This document shows positions 6,343-6,812 of a stretch of 6,812 nt of DNA, piece by piece. The notes beneath the pieces are model-generated. The model worked only from the letters and a program-made list of their open reading frames with translations. It did no database searches and was not told the DNA's origin. The translations under genes and the position numbers were made by a program. The stretch comes from Treponema sp. UBA1793. Lineage in GTDB: Bacteria; Spirochaetota; Spirochaetia; Treponematales; Treponemataceae. Within the stretch, counting starts at the first letter, position 1. Every line of letters starts with the position of its first letter. The stretch spans positions 1 through 6,812 of the forward strand of contig DCFX01000089.1 in assembly GCA_002314445.1 (NCBI GenBank). The letters are read 5' to 3'.

Positions 6343-6812
6343 ATGAGTAATTTTTTACAAGTTTTTTACGTGCTTTTCTCAGCCGTGCTTGTCTCTCTTG
6401 CCATTCCGAACGAATTTCTGCTGTTCGGCTCACCTTATATAGCCCTTATTTCGCTTATACCGTTTTATATAGCCCTGTCACGGTGCCGTTCCTATACCAG
6501 AGCTGTATGGCTTACCGTTCTTCAGGTCACAACAGTGCATATTATTTCAAGCTTCTGGCTTGCCTATTTCAAGGATTTCGCAGCTTTTACACTCGGCGGA
6601 TCGGCGGCAGGTACGGGAATTATCGGCGGCATATTCGGAATTCTGCTTTACGTACCATTTGCGCAGGAAACACCGCACAAGCAGCTGCGTGAATTATCAG
6701 GAGCCGATACACGGCGCATCCCGCTGCGCATATTCTGGTTTGCAGGAGCCTATACGCTCTACGAATGGGGGAAATCTACAGGATTCCTTGCCTATCCGTG
6801 GGGAACGCTTTC
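6343..6812 (+). CDS. lnt: Apolipoprotein N-acyltransferase, N-terminal membrane part (runs off right edge)
   Basis: The frame is open from the ATG at 6343 to the window end, giving 156 visible residues. It is very hydrophobic, with probable membrane segments at about 6-22, 27-45, 54-75, 85-105 and 127-140. FWLAYFKDFAAFTLGG (71-86) and YEWGKSTGFLAYPWGTL (140-156) fit the Lnt family pattern, where a conserved E-W precedes a G-F-P-W-like motif just ahead of the nitrilase domain. Lnt adds the third acyl chain to the N-terminal Cys of lipoproteins at the inner membrane. The nitrilase-type catalytic domain (Glu-Lys-Cys) would lie beyond the right edge and cannot be checked here. No Shine-Dalgarno sequence precedes the ATG. 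It is divergent from the galactokinase-like operon. Confidence 0.82.
   Translation, partial: MSNFLQVFYVLFSAVLVSLAIPNEFLLFGSPYIALISLIPFYIALSRCRSYTRAVWLTVLQVTTVHIISSFWLAYFKDFAAFTLGGSAAGTGIIGGIFGILLYVPFAQETPHKQLRELSGADTRRIPLRIFWFAGAYTLYEWGKSTGFLAYPWGTL

Noticed and set aside
6483..6692. 69-codon plus-strand frame
   Set aside because: It is out of frame inside lnt, whose own frame gives a coherent multi-membrane-segment protein.

Overview
The window looks like chromosomal DNA of a spirochaete, most likely a Treponema-like species. This is inferred from protein character, not from a database search: a C-terminally Phe-ending, serine-rich outer-membrane-barrel-like protein, an exported TPR + NHL-propeller + vWA-like protein, a separate TPR protein, a galactokinase-like kinase and an Lnt-type acyltransferase, all at moderate GC. 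No mobile element, tRNA, rRNA or CRISPR array was seen.

Layout. Positions 1-2084 (+) hold the 3' end of a large secreted or outer-membrane beta-rich protein whose start lies beyond the left edge. Its stop codon directly abuts the stop codon of a convergent gene. From 6256 down to 2085 (-) runs a tight four-gene cluster, in transcription order: galactokinase-like GHMP kinase (6256-5081), a 55-codon micro-gene (5079-4912), a cytoplasmic TPR protein (4873-4163) and the exported TPR/NHL/vWA-like protein (4166-2085). Junctions are 1 nt, 38 nt and a 4-nt ATGA overlap, so one operon is likely. An 86-bp AT-rich intergenic region (6257-6342) separates it from a divergent lnt gene that starts at 6343 (+) and runs off the right edge.

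Most unusual item. The 55-codon micro-gene begins with the SurE nucleotidase start (nucleotide/metal-binding NDDG motif) and ends with what looks like the SurE C-terminus (GYVSVS...), but about 200 residues of the family's middle are missing. The reading frame is intact from start to stop. It reads as an in-frame internal deletion of surE, left embedded in a translationally compact operon.

Other points of interest. The galactokinase-like protein keeps the GHMP fold motifs and the likely catalytic Asp but has lost the galactose-binding Asp of GEHTDY and has an altered P-loop. The vWA-like domain has a degenerate metal site. The lnt gene appears nearly leaderless.

How the genes may work together: the TPR protein and the exported propeller protein are probably translated as a coupled pair and look like scaffold proteins, one cytoplasmic and one periplasmic or surface-directed. 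The upstream kinase and the surE relic suggest an ancestral link to sugar or nucleotide salvage. That link is inference from gene order only.
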